From contig JACCWI010000026.1 of the NCBI GenBank assembly GCA_013697725.1, positions 62,001 through 126,000 of the forward strand: DNA of 64,000 nucleotides. Reading direction: 5' to 3'. This DNA comes from Tatlockia sp. Its GTDB lineage: Bacteria; Pseudomonadota; Gammaproteobacteria; Legionellales; Legionellaceae. Both the position numbers and the translations under genes were made by a program. The notes beneath the pieces were generated by a model. It had not been told where the DNA came from and ran no database searches. It saw only the letters and a program-made list of their open reading frames with translations. Below are positions 16,976-26,216 of the stretch, in pieces. The first letter of the stretch is position 1. Each line of letters begins with the position of its first letter.

Positions 16976-17872
16976 ATGAGAGATATAGAAAAAAACCTAA
17001 TTAATTTGTATGGTGAAAAAGGAAGGGAATGGCTTGCTAACCTTCCTCAAGTAATTTCCCAGATTGAAAAAGATTATGGCTTGCGTAATTTAAAACCTTA
17101 TAAAAACTTAAGTTATAATTATCTATTATCTGGTTTCAAAGGTTTAAAGCCTGTCGTCTTAAAACTTGCTTTTGACAGTAAAAGCTTAAACAGAGAAGCC
17201 CATGCTCTCAAAGCTTTTGCAGGTTTTGGGGTGGTAACTATGTTAATAGAAGAAGAGGGAATGCTGCTGCTTTAACAAGCTAGACCTGGAGGTTCTTTGC
17301 AACAGTTTTTTCCTGAAAAAGATAACGATGCTATTAATATTGTTTGTGCCTGTTTAAAAAGACTTCATCAAGCACCTTTACCTAAAGAGCAGCAGTTTCC
17401 TCATATCAATGATTGGCTCAAAGCTCTGGATCAAGAGCTGGATATACCCATTTCTTACTTAAATAAAGCAAGAAAACTACGTAATGAGTTAATTATAAGC
17501 TCCGCTCCCGATATTCTACTGCATGGAGATTTGCATCATGACAATATTTTGCAACATGATAACAACTGGCTAGTAATTGATCCTAAAGGTGTGATTGGGG
17601 AACCTGCTTATGAAATAGCATCCTGTATTCGAAATCCAATACCCCAATTACTTGAACATTACGATGTATTCAATTTAATCCGCCATCGCATCAACAATTT
17701 CGCTGAATTACTTGAGCTATCAGAACAACGTATTATTGATTGGTGCTATGTGCAAGCCGTACTTGCATGGGCCTGGGCTTTAGAAGATGGTTCAGATGCC
17801 TTTTATTTTAAAAAATTAACAGAACTTTTAGTAGGTACATATAATATTTTATTAGAAATTCTAAAAATTTAG
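16976..17872 (+). pseudogene. aminoglycoside/hydroxyurea phosphotransferase-like kinase, interrupted by an in-frame stop
   Basis: ATG 16976 behind AGAGGG reads into a kinase-like protein, but TAA at 17273-17275 interrupts it. The same frame continues directly after the stop (QARPGGSLQQFFP) to 17872, giving a full-length product of about 298 codons if the stop were read through. The C-terminal part keeps the APH catalytic loop HGDLHHDNIL and the metal-binding VIDPKG, matching the APH(6)/hur type family. A single base change would create the stop from CAA or GAA. The intact catalytic half suggests recent inactivation, or a sequencing error. The end overlaps the convergent downstream gene by 4 bases. 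Confidence 0.8.
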
Positions 17873-19146
17873 TTTTGGCTTAATAGCACATCTTTTGAAG
17901 ATGTACAAAATTGAGATAGCTCTATTTCACAAGCAAGAATTAAATTTTTAATATTATTTTTTATATTTTTTCTACGATGATTACGAGATAGCTTTGCATT
18001 ATTAGAGAAATATCTTTCATTTATCTCATAAGACGCATTAAGAAAATTATTAATGGCATTATCATCATAAAAAGGCATAGGCTGATGAACCCCATCGAAA
18101 TAGGCACAAACCTTTAAAGGGCATATTTCAATAATTTGGTTAAATTTTTTGTCAAAAGTTAATAATGATGGAAAAAAATAACGAGTTTTTTTGTTGAATT
18201 TAATGGTGAGAGTTTCTTCTAATTGCCGGATATGAAAGAAATCCCATGCCATATTTCGTATGTCACGAAGTATATTTAAATTGTTATTTTGTATCTTACC
18301 AAAAAATTTTAATTTAGTCCCCTGCTTAAAAAATTCATAAGCAATAATAAGTTCGCGCACAAATATAGTTGTCAATTCTTTATCCATAAAATCTAGAATC
18401 TTATCCATCTTTTGAGCCAATGTTAACTTAGGGCGATTAAAATGAATAATCGCAATCTTCATAATAATGCAATAATAACACTCAACTCTAAAAGTGAGAC
18501 CTTTTCTTACATTGTCATCAATTCCATGTATTATTGTTGCCAAATTTTGTTGAGTTTTAATATTAAGATGCTCATCAGACAAATAAGATCTTATTTGTTT
18601 ATTAGCACGCAAATGTTCTAGATCAAGAGTTCTTAAAATTTCGTAGCATTTATATCTAGAGAAAATTTTATCAAAATCTGTAAAATAATTGTGTTTTAAT
18701 AAATTTTCTTGCAAATAAGGCATGGGATCAACATTTACATCCTCTCGAGAAAGAAACTCAAAAACCTCTGCAAAGTCAGCAGGTATTTTTTTACTGGTTT
18801 GATAAATGTAAGGTTCAAGATAACTTAATGCTTGGGTATCTAAAGAAACTGAATAATCAATAGCAAAAGTAGCACCTCCATTTCCCTCATGCATTTCTTT
18901 TAATGTTTTTTGATCCAGAACCCAAATTTTATTCGTCTTAAATAGGCTACGGACTACTCCTGTTGCAGAGAAATTTTGATTTATAGATAAAGCGGGCGTG
19001 GCGCCATGGGTGGAAGCAAATATAAATTTACAATTTTTTAATAATGCTTGGTTTTCTATGAATATCTTTACGGATTCTTCTAGGGTTTTTGCTGTACATA
19101 CCAATATAGCAGCTTCGCGCATCATTTCCTGCATTAATAAATCCAT
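17869..19146 (-). CDS. uncharacterised 425-residue protein
   Basis: A complete minus-strand frame starts MDLLMQEMMREAAILV and ends at TAA 17871-17869. It shows no signal peptide or membrane segment. The first 110 residues look alpha/beta with a hydrophobic strand (CKFIFASTHGA); the middle is helical; the C-terminal third includes a compact motif AYFDGVHQPMPFYD and a basic RNHRRKN-type tail. I do not recognise the family. It stands alone, convergent with the kinase pseudogene and 167 bases downstream of the 3' end of tRNA-Arg, a typical position for acquired genes. Base composition is AT-rich even for the window. Confidence 0.7.
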   Translation of the reverse strand: MDLLMQEMMREAAILVCTAKTLEESVKIFIENQALLKNCKFIFASTHGATPALSINQNFSATGVVRSLFKTNKIWVLDQKTLKEMHEGNGGATFAIDYSVSLDTQALSYLEPYIYQTSKKIPADFAEVFEFLSREDVNVDPMPYLQENLLKHNYFTDFDKIFSRYKCYEILRTLDLEHLRANKQIRSYLSDEHLNIKTQQNLATIIHGIDDNVRKGLTFRVECYYCIIMKIAIIHFNRPKLTLAQKMDKILDFMDKELTTIFVRELIIAYEFFKQGTKLKFFGKIQNNNLNILRDIRNMAWDFFHIRQLEETLTIKFNKKTRYFFPSLLTFDKKFNQIIEICPLKVCAYFDGVHQPMPFYDDNAINNFLNASYEINERYFSNNAKLSRNHRRKNIKNNIKNLILACEIELSQFCTSSKDVLLSQN

Positions 19147-19313
19147 GTGATTCCCTATTTACTAAAGTATTTATTAACGCGCTTTATCTTAAAATAGTTT
19201 CTATAATTGAGAAACATGTCTATAGCTAGTCCTAGTAATAATTAATTTGGCTATACCAAAATTGAAAAACAGTACAAAAACTTTAAAATTAAATTCATAA
19301 CCATTGATTCCAT

Positions 19314-19390
19314 TGGCGTCCCAGGGCGGATTCGAACCGCCGACCTGCCCCTTAGGAGGGGGCTGCGCTATCCAGCTGTGCCACCGGGAC
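19314..19390 (-). tRNA. tRNA-Arg (anticodon CCT), CCA encoded
   Basis: Reading the minus strand from 19390, the sequence opens GTCCCGGTGGC and folds as a full cloverleaf. The acceptor stem GTCCCGG pairs with CTGGGAC. The anticodon stem GCCCC/GGGGC encloses loop CTCCTAA, giving anticodon CCT (reads AGG, Arg). The T arm is GGCGG-TTCGAAT-CCGCC. The discriminator is G, followed by an encoded CCA ending at 19314. It lies between ETF-QO and the unknown 425-residue gene, with its 3' end pointing to the accessory block. Confidence 0.96.
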
Positions 19391-19449
19391 TTTGCAAAAC
19401 CTTGCAAGTCTACCGTCAACTTTGTGAAATAACAACTTTAGCTCCGAGT

Positions 19450-21078
19450 CTACATATCAACATAATTGGGGCCGCCTCCGCCTTCAGGGGCTTTCCAGAC
19501 TATATTTTGACGTGGATCTTTGATATCACAGCTTTTGCAGTGAATGCAGTTTTGAGCGTTAATTTGTAATCTAGGGCCTTGCTCTTCATTAACAATTTCA
19601 TAGACTCCCGCTGGGCAATAACGAGTTTCTGGTGATGCATATTTTTCATAATTAACTCGGATTGCAAGTAAAGAATTACGAAGTTTTAAATGACAGGGCT
19701 GGTTTTCGTCATGAAAGGTATTGGATAGATAAACTGATGAGAGTCGATCAAAGGTTAAAATGTTATCAGGATTAGGATATATAATTTCTTTCGCTTTAGT
19801 AGCCGGATTTAAAGTAGAGTAGTCTGCATGATTTTTTAAAGTCCAGGGTGAATGACCACGGCTTAAATAAGTTTCAAAGGCGGCATTTGCTAATCCAAAC
19901 CACAAACCATAGCGGAAGCCAGGACGAATGTTTCTTACTTGGTGTAATTCTTCATTAAGCCAGGAATTTTTTACCTTTTCAGGATAGGCTTTAAGTTCTT
20001 TTTCAGTGTTGGGTTCGTTTTTTAAAAAATCAAAACAAGCTTCAGCTGCTAGAATGCCTGATTGCATCGAAGTATGAATTCCTTTAATTTTAGCGACATT
20101 AAGAAAACCCGCGGCGTCACCAATTAACGCTCCTCCTGGAAAACTAAGTTTAGGCATAGATTGCCAGCCGCCTTCATTAAGCGCGCGAGCACCATAGCTA
20201 ATACGTTCAGCGCCCTTGAGCAAATCAGAAATATAAGGATGCAATTTAAATCGTTGAGATTCAGCGAAAGGGTTAAGCCAAGGATTTTTATAATCTAAAC
20301 CCACTACAAAACCCAGTGCAACGCGATTTGAGGTTAGATGATAAATAAATGAACCGCCATAGGTATCATTGGTTAAAGGCCAACCTATCGTGTGAACCAC
20401 TTTACCCAGTTGATGTTTTTCAGGCTGAACTTGCCAAATTTCCTTTAAGCCAAGTCCATAGGTTTGAGGTTGACTGTTATCGCGTAGATGAAAGCGTTGC
20501 ATTAAGGTCTGGCTTAGTTCTCCTCTGCAACCTTCAGCGAATAAAGTCTGTCTTGCAAGTAGGTGCATGCCTTGTTGATAGTTTTGGGTTTTTTCTCCCT
20601 TTTTATCAATACCTACTTCGCCAGTTGCGACGCCAATAACTTCATTATTAGTATTATAAAGAACTTTTGCAGCTGCAAAACCAGGATAGATTTCACAGCC
20701 CAATTTTTCGGCTTCAGCAGCTAAAAAGCGGCATAATTCACCTAAACTAATAATAAAATTTCCTTCATTTTTCATCGATTTCGGAGTGGGGAGACGGTAA
20801 GCTTTATGGCTTGTTAAATAATAAAAATTATCTTCAGTGACAGCGGTGTTTAGAGGAGCTTCATGCCAATTTTTTGGTAATAAATCTTGCAAACTGCGTG
20901 GTTCAAGTACTGCTCCTGAAAGGATGTGGCTGCCAACCTGAGCCCCTTTTTCAAGGACACAAACCTTTAATTCTTTAGCTTCCTTTGTAGCCAATTGCTT
21001 AAGTTTAATTGCTGCTGACAAACCCGCGGGGCCTGCACCGACAATGATAACATCAAATTCCATTGTTTCATGTTCCAT
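19450..21078 (-). CDS. electron transfer flavoprotein-ubiquinone oxidoreductase (ETF-QO)
   Basis: This 542-residue protein passes electrons from reduced ETF (fatty-acid and amino-acid dehydrogenations) to ubiquinone at the inner membrane. It starts MEHETMEFDVIIVGAGPAG, the FAD-binding Rossmann motif, and carries GDAAGFLNVAKIKGIHTSM in the FAD/quinone region. The C-terminus holds the single 4Fe-4S ferredoxin-like cluster: Cys488 in YCPAGVYE, and Cys511, Cys514, Cys517 in NCIHCKSCDIKDP. The length is normal for the family. AGGGAG before ATG 21078 supports the start. It is transcribed alone, towards the tRNA-Arg gene. Confidence 0.96.
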   Translation of the reverse strand: MEHETMEFDVIIVGAGPAGLSAAIKLKQLATKEAKELKVCVLEKGAQVGSHILSGAVLEPRSLQDLLPKNWHEAPLNTAVTEDNFYYLTSHKAYRLPTPKSMKNEGNFIISLGELCRFLAAEAEKLGCEIYPGFAAAKVLYNTNNEVIGVATGEVGIDKKGEKTQNYQQGMHLLARQTLFAEGCRGELSQTLMQRFHLRDNSQPQTYGLGLKEIWQVQPEKHQLGKVVHTIGWPLTNDTYGGSFIYHLTSNRVALGFVVGLDYKNPWLNPFAESQRFKLHPYISDLLKGAERISYGARALNEGGWQSMPKLSFPGGALIGDAAGFLNVAKIKGIHTSMQSGILAAEACFDFLKNEPNTEKELKAYPEKVKNSWLNEELHQVRNIRPGFRYGLWFGLANAAFETYLSRGHSPWTLKNHADYSTLNPATKAKEIIYPNPDNILTFDRLSSVYLSNTFHDENQPCHLKLRNSLLAIRVNYEKYASPETRYCPAGVYEIVNEEQGPRLQINAQNCIHCKSCDIKDPRQNIVWKAPEGGGGPNYVDM

Positions 21079-21247
21079 GCTGACTCCCTAAAGGAAAAAA
21101 CAAAATCATCGCCTTTCTCCTCATTAAGATCAAGGATTTAACTCTATTGTGATTTATTCTAGTGGAAAATTACAATCAAATGGCGTATAAAAAGAAGTTT
21201 AACTTAAGCAATGATTTTAATTTAAGCAGCTGATGGAAGGAATGAGC

Positions 21248-21901
21248 ATGATACGAAGAATGCACTTAATTTTGCTAGGGTGCTTTTTATCTTTTAATGC
21301 ATTTACTCACAACGATTCGCCAATTATGATGATATCCGATGCTGAGGTTTTGGATAACCGTTGGTCAGTTCTTGCAAGTTTAGGCTATTCAGGGTATCAA
21401 CAAATCCGTAGTTCAGGCAGCCAAACTGGGCTTGCAAGGCTTGCTCTAGGCGCTGAATTGTTGACTACTAATAAAGCTAATTTTGGCTTGGAATTAGGTT
21501 TACAAACGGGTTACCGCCTACATTTGGATATTCCTCCCAGTACATTCCCCTTAGGTGGCAGTTTGTTAAATGCCTCAATAATGCCAATGGTAGATTTTTT
21601 AGTTACAGCGCAAGCAAATCCAATCAGTGAATCTTTGCTTTTCACTCAATTCAAAGGTGGAATTGCATATCGACATTGGAGAATGCATAGCTCGTATTTT
21701 GATAATAAATCAGAGATTTCTGGTGAATTACAAGCAGGTTTTGGCTATCCCTTAACTGAAATTTCCAATTTAAATTTACTTTATCAAGGTGTTTTTGGAG
21801 GAAATCCCAAGTTGCGTTTGAGTCCTTTCCCCTATGCAGCCTTTATTACCAATCTACCTATTCAGCACGGTTTATTAGTAGGCCTTTCTATCATTGTCTG
21901 A
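21248..21901 (+). CDS. putative outer-membrane beta-barrel protein
   Basis: The start at ATG 21248 is chosen because GGAAGGA (21235-21241) sits six bases upstream; in-frame ATGs at 21233 and 21242 are less well placed. The 217-residue product has a signal peptide (MIRRMHLILLGCFLSFNAFTHN). The mature part has alternating-hydrophobicity strands with many Gly and aromatic residues (SVLASLGYSGYQQI, NFGLELGLQTGYRL, GELQAGFGYPL) and ends in a hydrophobic strand, LLVGLSIIV, as small OM barrels do. No enzyme motif is seen. The gene is monocistronic and divergent from ETF-QO. Confidence 0.6.
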   Translation: MIRRMHLILLGCFLSFNAFTHNDSPIMMISDAEVLDNRWSVLASLGYSGYQQIRSSGSQTGLARLALGAELLTTNKANFGLELGLQTGYRLHLDIPPSTFPLGGSLLNASIMPMVDFLVTAQANPISESLLFTQFKGGIAYRHWRMHSSYFDNKSEISGELQAGFGYPLTEISNLNLLYQGVFGGNPKLRLSPFPYAAFITNLPIQHGLLVGLSIIV

Positions 21902-22079
21902 TTACATTTTTTTATTTATCCCGCTTAACACAAGTGATATCTAGCCTGGTTGTTGCAATCAGGACTTTTCATGAATTAGCTTGTTTTTGGATAACACACA
22001 TCCCGCTACTTAATTTTAAAATTAGCCTAACTCTTACAAAGGTATATACTTAGGTAACCTTAATAAGAGATTAAAAAAT

Positions 22080-22436
22080 ATGAAAATTTTATCAGCGATT
22101 TTTCTTTTCTTTTTCATAGGGTTAACTTACGCAAGCCCAATGAACATCAAGGTTGATAAAAACCTTAATCAATTTCAGATAAATTTGAACTCTAATCCCA
22201 CTACGGGATTTCAATGGGAGCTAATTAACTTTGATAAAAGTTTTTTACAATTATCTTCCAGTCAATATATTCCTTCAAAAACTCAATTAATGGGGGCTGT
22301 CGGGACTATGCAATTTAATTTTAAACTGATTACTGGGAAAATTTATCCTACAAAGACAAGTATGTTGTTTAAATACAAGCGTCCTTGGGAAGCTAAGGGT
22401 GGAACCCTGAAGACTGTAGTGGTTAATTTTAAATAA
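22080..22436 (+). CDS. chagasin-like cysteine protease inhibitor (I42 family), secreted
   Basis: A 118-residue protein with a signal peptide ending near YASP (residue 20). The mature part carries the three loop signatures of chagasin/ICP inhibitors: NPTTGFQWEL (about 39-48), a Gly-rich MGAVGTMQF loop (about 71-79), and RPWE (about 100-103). Family members are beta-sandwich proteins that block papain-like cysteine proteases by inserting these loops into the active site. As a periplasmic or secreted protein it could protect the cell from, or act on, host or self cysteine proteases; that role is inference. A hairpin terminator follows at 22447. Confidence 0.85.
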   Translation: MKILSAIFLFFFIGLTYASPMNIKVDKNLNQFQINLNSNPTTGFQWELINFDKSFLQLSSSQYIPSKTQLMGAVGTMQFNFKLITGKIYPTKTSMLFKYKRPWEAKGGTLKTVVVNFK

Positions 22437-22446
22437 GATCAAGAAA

Positions 22447-22474
22447 AAATAGGCAACAAGGTTGCCTATTTTAG
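22447..22474. terminator. bidirectional rho-independent terminator
   Basis: AATAGGCAAC, loop AAG, GTTGCCTATT forms a ten-base-pair stem followed by TTTT on the plus strand and by TTTTTT on the minus strand. It can end both the chagasin-like gene and the convergent cold-shock gene. Confidence 0.8.
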
Positions 22475-22567
22475 CATTATTAAAGCAGCTAATTGAACTA
22501 TCCATCAATTATTGATTTTGTAAACCAAGGTATTTAGTGACAATTCTTCTTAACTGGATTAACAAAC

Positions 22568-22774
22568 TTAGGCCATTTCAACTTCTTCGGCTTGAGGACC
22601 TTTCTGGCCATCAGCTGCCTTAAATAGTACATCTGCACCTTCCGTCAGGGTTTTGAAACCACTGCCTTGAATAGCGCTGAAGTGAACAAAGTAATCTTTG
22701 CCGTTGCTTTCAATAAAACCAAAGCCTTTGCTTTCGTTGAACCATTTAACTTTACCACGTATTTTCTCTGACAT
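22568..22774 (-). CDS. cold-shock domain protein (CspA family)
   Basis: A 68-residue single OB-fold protein with both RNA-binding motifs: RNP1 KGFGFIE (16-22) and RNP2 YFVHF (28-32), opening [17 protein letters not shown]. CspA-type proteins bind single-stranded RNA or DNA and prevent RNA secondary structure. Length and motifs are canonical. The gene is monocistronic. The 334-base upstream gap leaves room for the long 5' leader common in this family, but I see no clear cold-shock box. Confidence 0.95.
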   Translation of the reverse strand: MSEKIRGKVKWFNESKGFGFIESNGKDYFVHFSAIQGSGFKTLTEGADVLFKAADGQKGPQAEEVEMA

Positions 22775-23108
22775 TTCTATTCCTAATAATTTAAATTTTT
22801 CTTTGCAGCGACTCTTTTAAATCAAAGCAATTTAAAAATTGAAGCTACATTTCTATGTATACCATTTTATTCAATGAAATTTAAGCATTTATGTAATCTA
22901 AGCGAAGTTTTATTGAAATTTGGTATTTTAAAAGTTAATTTATTTACTAATTGATTATTATTAGCTCAATTATTCTAATAATGGGATTTAAAAAATTCTA
23001 ATGCTATAAGATTAGACTATCAATGAAAATCAATTTTGGTGCTAGCCCCGTGGCTAGTCATCGTTTTTTCTGGGATAATGTCCTCACTTATTACAGAAGG
23101 AGCTAGTT
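22775..23108. other. divergent intergenic region with a terminator-like hairpin
   Basis: This AT-rich 334-base region separates the cold-shock gene and the Tim44-domain gene and must hold promoters for both. At 23042-23057 CTAGCC, loop CCGT, GGCTAG is followed by TCATCGTTTTTT, a terminator-like structure just upstream of the Tim44-domain gene on the plus strand. It might end a short leader or small RNA, or act as an attenuator. No reading frame is seen. Confidence 0.4.
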
Positions 23109-23927
23109 ATGCGGAATTTTCTCTCAATTTTTTTAATCGTTTTGTTTAGCTTTGGGATGGTTGTTAATGAAGCCTCTGCAAAGCGTTTTGGTGGTGGTAG
23201 AAGTTTTGGGGTGCAACGTTCAAAATCTAGTCTTTTCTCTTCACCGGCGGCCTCAAGTTCAAAAGCTTGGACTCAACGCTCCGCAAAGACTAGAAATTGG
23301 GGCGGTATGTTAGGTGGTTTATTAATCGGTGGTTTACTGGCAAGCCTGTTTATGGGGCATGGCTTGGGTACAGGTCTGCTTTCATGGTTAATTTTAGGTT
23401 CTGTAGTTTTCTTTTTAGTCAATTTTTTCCGTCGAAAAATGCAGCCTGGTTTGCAAACCGCACAGCCTAACCAATTTAGACAAGCATCAATAAATAATTT
23501 TGCTGAAAAATTTTATAGTAGAGGTGGGGTAAATTCTAATCAGGCTTATCCTGAAAATTTTGTTCCCGAGTCATTTTTACGTGATGCAAAGGTAAAATAT
23601 ATACGACTACAAGCGGCTTATGATCAAAAAAATCTGTCAGATTTACAGGAATTCACTACGCCTGAAGTCTATGCAGAGATCAAAATGCAATTGGATGAAC
23701 GAGGTACTGAGCTAAATAAAACTGAAGTTTTAAGTTTGGAGGCTCAATTGCTAGATGTTTCCAGGCAAACGGATTCTGTAATAGCCAGTGTGCGCTTTAC
23801 AGGAACGATTAAAGAAAATAATCAACCCCAAGCTCAGTTAGATGAAATTTGGCATTTTCGTCAATTTCATAATAATGGCCCCTGGGTTGTAGGCGGACTT
23901 CAACAAGATGTTTATCAACCTGAATAA
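23109..23927 (+). CDS. Tim44-like domain membrane protein
   Basis: This 272-residue protein starts after a strong AGAAGGAG site. It has an N-terminal signal/anchor (MRNFLSIFLIVLFSFGMVV), a Gly/Ser-rich low-complexity stretch, and hydrophobic segments at about residues 68-84 and 88-108. Its C-terminal Tim44/MRPL45-type domain (about 140-268) includes a FLRDAKVKYIRLQAAYD helix and ends with WHFRQFHNNGPWVVGGLQ. Tim44-like bacterial proteins are membrane-anchored and of uncertain, possibly lipid- or transport-related, function. The length is typical. A strong hairpin follows at 23954. Confidence 0.85.
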   Translation: MRNFLSIFLIVLFSFGMVVNEASAKRFGGGRSFGVQRSKSSLFSSPAASSSKAWTQRSAKTRNWGGMLGGLLIGGLLASLFMGHGLGTGLLSWLILGSVVFFLVNFFRRKMQPGLQTAQPNQFRQASINNFAEKFYSRGGVNSNQAYPENFVPESFLRDAKVKYIRLQAAYDQKNLSDLQEFTTPEVYAEIKMQLDERGTELNKTEVLSLEAQLLDVSRQTDSVIASVRFTGTIKENNQPQAQLDEIWHFRQFHNNGPWVVGGLQQDVYQPE

Positions 23928-23953
23928 CTTTGTAGTCTAGCAAAATACATTAG

Positions 23954-23983
23954 TGTACCGCGGCGTCGAGCCGCGGTACATTT
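23954..23983 (+). terminator. GC-rich hairpin, probable terminator
   Basis: TGTACCGCGGC and GCCGCGGTACA form a perfect eleven-base-pair stem around GTCGA, followed only by TTTA. It lies 26 bases after the Tim44-domain gene. The short T run makes termination likely but not certain. Confidence 0.6.
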
Positions 23984-24158
23984 ATGCATTGTTAAAGCAA
24001 TAACACTGAGTATTACTCATGAATATTCTCATTTTAATTCTTAAACTGTATCAAAAACATTGTTTTAGGAATTAAGCTTTTTTAAATCAACATAGCGTTA
24101 AATAGCCACAAGTGCTAATATTGCCAATTTTGTGGTCTTTGAAATCAAGAGGTTGGTG

Positions 24159-24533
24159 ATGAGATATTTGTTTTTTCTAAGTACATTATTTATAGTTGCC
24201 TGCTCACCACAAAATGAGCATTATTACCAAACACACCCTCAAGCTTTGCAAGAAGCATTAAAAAATTGTCCTGATAGAAAGCCCTCCCAAATGAGCTGTG
24301 AACAATTAAAAGCGCTTGCTGTTAAAACAAACGAGTTAGCTTATCAACTGCAAGCTAGTCCTCAACTTTTTGGGAAGAAAATTTTGGCTTTACAAGAATC
24401 TATTGCTGCGCAAAAAAATGAATTAGCAGCTCATTCTTCTCAACCCGAGCTGAAAGCAAGCTTAGAGAATAATAAGCAGTTGTTGACTCAATATTTAGCC
24501 ATTGCACGCTGGCTTGAATCACCAGAGAGTTAA
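24159..24533 (+). CDS. putative lipoprotein
   Basis: The start is placed at ATG 24159 because AAGAGG (24147-24152) lies six bases upstream; an upstream in-frame GTG at 24132 lacks such a site. The 124-residue product has a lipoprotein signal ending in IVAC, so the lipidated Cys is at about residue 15. The rest is helical, Gln/Leu/Lys-rich and likely coiled-coil, with no enzyme motif. Its stop lies two bases before the surE start, so the two genes are almost certainly co-transcribed. Small coiled-coil lipoproteins at this position are seen upstream of surE in related bacteria; function unknown. Confidence 0.8.
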   Translation: MRYLFFLSTLFIVACSPQNEHYYQTHPQALQEALKNCPDRKPSQMSCEQLKALAVKTNELAYQLQASPQLFGKKILALQESIAAQKNELAAHSSQPELKASLENNKQLLTQYLAIARWLESPES

Positions 24534-24535
24534 AC

Positions 24536-25306
24536 ATGAGAATTTTAGTAAGCAATGATGATGGTGTGCATGCGCCGGGTATAGAGGCCTTAGCCAACGA
24601 AATGTTAAATCTTGGTGAAGTAGTAGTTGTTGCTCCCGATAGAAACCGCAGTGGATCAAGTAATTCTTTGTCTTTATCTGTACCTTTGCGAATTAGAACC
24701 ACTGATAATGGTTATTTTAGCGTTGATGGCACACCGACTGACTGTGTTCATTTAGCATTGACCGGTTTTATGGAGCCTATGGCAGATATTGTTGTCTCAG
24801 GTTTCAATGAAGGGGCTAATCTTGGCGATGATATTCTTTACTCAGGGACTGTTGCTGCAGCAATGGAAGGTCGGCATTTAGGATTGCCCGCTATTGCATT
24901 TTCTGTGGTGGGCGAAAGTATCAAGCACTATGATACTGCGGCAATCATTGCTAGAGAACTCGTATTGAAAATGCGCTTAAATATCTTTCCTCCCCAAACT
25001 ATTCTTAATGTTAATATCCCGGATTTACCAATTAATGAAATTCAGGGTATTGAAGTTACACGTCTGGGAACAAGACATGGCGCAGAAGCAATTGTTAAAA
25101 CAAATGATCCCCGTGGTAGAGCAATCTATTGGATAGGTCCACCTGGAATGCAAGCAGATGGCGGTCCAGGTACCGATTTTCATGCAATAAGCCAAAATTG
25201 TGTGTCGGTAACCCCTCTGCAGGTAGATATGACTCACTATAAGGTTTTTGATCAACTAGCCCATTGGGTTAAAGAAATTAATTGGGATTTGAATATACGC
25301 TCTTAG
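24536..25306 (+). CDS. surE: 5'/3'-nucleotidase SurE
   Basis: This 256-residue protein dephosphorylates nucleoside monophosphates in the cytosol with a divalent metal. It starts [16 protein letters not shown]; the NDDG at 7-10 holds the metal-binding Asp pair. [14 protein letters not shown] supplies the conserved Ser, and [19 protein letters not shown] is the family signature. The length is normal. It is directly followed by nlpD and rpoS, the conserved surE-nlpD-rpoS stationary-phase locus; the pcm gene often found between surE and nlpD is absent here. Confidence 0.97.
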   Translation: MRILVSNDDGVHAPGIEALANEMLNLGEVVVVAPDRNRSGSSNSLSLSVPLRIRTTDNGYFSVDGTPTDCVHLALTGFMEPMADIVVSGFNEGANLGDDILYSGTVAAAMEGRHLGLPAIAFSVVGESIKHYDTAAIIARELVLKMRLNIFPPQTILNVNIPDLPINEIQGIEVTRLGTRHGAEAIVKTNDPRGRAIYWIGPPGMQADGGPGTDFHAISQNCVSVTPLQVDMTHYKVFDQLAHWVKEINWDLNIRS

Positions 25307-25344
25307 ATAGATCAAGAGGCTTTTATCCTTCCGTAATATTTAAA

Positions 25345-25360
25345 AACCCCTTAGAGGGTT
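25345..25360 (+). terminator. weak hairpin between surE and nlpD
   Basis: AACCC and GGGTT can pair around CTTAGA, followed by ATTCGATTTT. The stem is only five base pairs, so it may attenuate rather than end transcription into nlpD. Confidence 0.3.
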
Positions 25361-25381
25361 ATTCGATTTTGTGAGCTAAAT

Positions 25382-26128
25382 ATGTACAAAATGTGCGTAT
25401 TACTAATAATAATTTGTCTTGCTGGTTGCGAAACCCGAACAAGCTTAGCACCTGTAGTTGAATTAAAGTGGCGGCCCAATAATACACGGCAAATAACTCA
25501 CGTAGTACTTCGAGGTGAAACACTTTACGCCATTGCCTTCCGCTATGATCTTGATTATCGGCAACTTGCTGCCTTAAATCATTTACAGAACCCCTTTGCT
25601 TTAAGAATAGGACAATTGTTAAAAGTTAAATTAGCTTCATATTCTAGTTTACCGAGATCTAAGCCTTATAAAAACCTAAGGACAACTAGGCTTCCACTAG
25701 TAAAACAGACAGCCCACTATTATCGCCGTGAAAAATTTGCACCAATTGTCCAATTAAATTCCGAGAAATGGCTTTGGCCAATTAATGGTTCTGTTAATAC
25801 CGGTTTTCTTCCGCAACAAGGTAAAAAAGGCATAGATATTGCTGGTAAAAAAGGAGAAATGATACATGCAACATCTGGCGGAGTGGTAGCCTACGCTGGA
25901 AGTGGCTTAGCAGGTTATGGGAATCTAATTATTATTAAGCATAACAACCATCTTTTAACGGCTTATGGTAATAATTCGCGTAATCTTGTTAAAGAAGGCC
26001 AAAAAGTTAAAGCTGGACAAAATATTGCCGAGATAGGGGTTATAGATAGACGTTTTTGGGGCGTACATTTTGAAATTAGAAAAGATGGTCTACCCATAAA
26101 CCCGCTTCATTATTTAGCGAAAAAATAG
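25382..26128 (+). CDS. nlpD: NlpD-like lipoprotein with LysM and degenerate LytM (M23) domain
   Basis: The 248-residue product starts with a lipoprotein signal (LIIICLAGC, lipidated Cys at 16). A LysM domain follows at about 41-84 (THVVLRGETLYAIAFRY), then a Lys/Arg-rich linker and an M23-type domain at about 130-246 ending GVHFEIRKDGLPINPLHYL. The first zinc-site His/Asp pair is replaced (GKKGIDIAG has no His), so, as in E. coli NlpD, it is probably a non-enzymatic amidase activator at the division septum. In many gammaproteobacteria the main rpoS promoter lies inside nlpD. Confidence 0.92.
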   Translation: MYKMCVLLIIICLAGCETRTSLAPVVELKWRPNNTRQITHVVLRGETLYAIAFRYDLDYRQLAALNHLQNPFALRIGQLLKVKLASYSSLPRSKPYKNLRTTRLPLVKQTAHYYRREKFAPIVQLNSEKWLWPINGSVNTGFLPQQGKKGIDIAGKKGEMIHATSGGVVAYAGSGLAGYGNLIIIKHNNHLLTAYGNNSRNLVKEGQKVKAGQNIAEIGVIDRRFWGVHFEIRKDGLPINPLHYLAKK

Positions 26129-26216
26129 CAAACCTAAATGGAAGAATTAATTTGTAGAGGCCATTTTGCAGTAAAGAGGTGTTTTTTCTTTAATAGATAT
26201 AAACACAAAAGGTGAA

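Noticed and set aside
16976..17872. An active aminoglycoside-resistance gene
   Set aside because: The in-frame stop at 17273 splits the coding sequence, and the family includes kinases of other small molecules.
25382..26128. NlpD as an active M23 endopeptidase
   Set aside because: The first zinc-binding His is missing in GKKGIDIAG, as in non-catalytic NlpD proteins.
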